Positions 6,372 to 6,427 of a stretch of 6,427 bases of DNA are shown in pieces. Made by a program: the position numbers and the translations under genes. The notes beneath the pieces were generated by a model. The model was not told where the DNA came from. It did not search any database and saw only the letters and a list, made by a program, of their open reading frames with translations. Every line of letters starts with the position of its first letter. Position 1 is the stretch's first letter. This DNA is from Anaerolineales bacterium (lineage in GTDB: Bacteria > Chloroflexota > Anaerolineae > Anaerolineales > E44-bin32), in assembly GCA_023144145.1 (NCBI GenBank), contig JAGLGG010000315.1:1-6427 (forward strand). Direction: 5' to 3'.

Positions 6372-6427
6372 TACTTGCCTTTGCTTGGTTTTTTGGAGGA
6401 AATGAGTTTGGCTGAAGAGCCATGGTT
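6371..6427 (-). CDS. C-terminal end of an unidentified upstream gene
   Basis: Reading the minus strand from the window edge gives an open frame of 18 residues, NHGSSAKLISSKKPSKGK, ending in TAA at 6371-6373. The final A of this stop is the first base of the FHA gene's ATG (TAATG arrangement), the usual sign of tightly packed operon genes. The visible end is Lys/Ser-rich and too short to identify. By analogy with actinobacterial clusters it could be a second FHA protein (FhaA type), but nothing seen proves that. Confidence 0.5.
   Translation of the reverse strand, partial: NHGSSAKLISSKKPSKGK

Noticed and set aside
1..6427. CRISPR arrays, tRNA or rRNA genes, insertion sequences, attachment sites
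   Set aside because: I saw no regularly spaced repeats, cloverleaf-like segments, rRNA signatures, transposase frames or terminal inverted repeats; the only tandem repeat is coding and in frame.

Overview
The window reads as a compact block of a bacterial chromosome with every supported gene on the minus strand. From high to low coordinates these are: the end of an unidentified gene, a small membrane-anchored FHA protein, S-methyl-5'-thioadenosine phosphorylase (mtnP), a fused SEDS glycosyltransferase/penicillin-binding protein, the signal recognition particle GTPase (ffh), and ribosomal protein S16 (rpsP), which runs off the left edge. Moderate GC, TTG starts, the FHA / RodA-PBP neighbourhood and an S16 with a long acidic tail suggest a deep-branching bacterium. 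My best guess is Chloroflexota (Anaerolineae-like). That assignment is an inference from gene content, not a database match.

Right part (about 4.8-6.4 kb): an unidentified Lys-rich C-terminus overlaps the start of a 158-residue FHA protein by one base. That protein has an N-terminal membrane helix and matches the layout of actinobacterial FhaB. A 199-bp gap follows, holding a good sigma70-type promoter, and then mtnP. The end of mtnP overlaps the TTG start of the next gene by 20 bp, so the two are probably translationally coupled.

Middle (2.2-4.85 kb): an 886-residue protein joins a complete 12-helix SEDS (RodA/FtsW) polymerase to a full-length class B PBP module. The SEDS signature motifs are kept. 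All three transpeptidase catalytic motifs (SxxK, SxN, KTG) have lost their key residues. It therefore looks like a polymerase with a built-in, catalytically dead PBP partner, and it is the most unusual object in the window.

Left part (1-2.19 kb): ffh has a strong predicted promoter that overlaps the stop codon of the SEDS-PBP gene, and a GC-rich hairpin in its leader. rpsP follows ffh after 110 bp, a common bacterial gene order (ffh-rpsP-KH-rimM-trmD). Its leader has a hairpin and a 7-nt anti-Shine-Dalgarno stretch. S16 carries an acidic tail of over 110 residues, partly built from a 21-bp tandem repeat. Functionally the window joins an envelope-growth cluster (FHA, SEDS-PBP), with mtnP embedded in it, to a protein export/translation cluster (ffh, rpsP).
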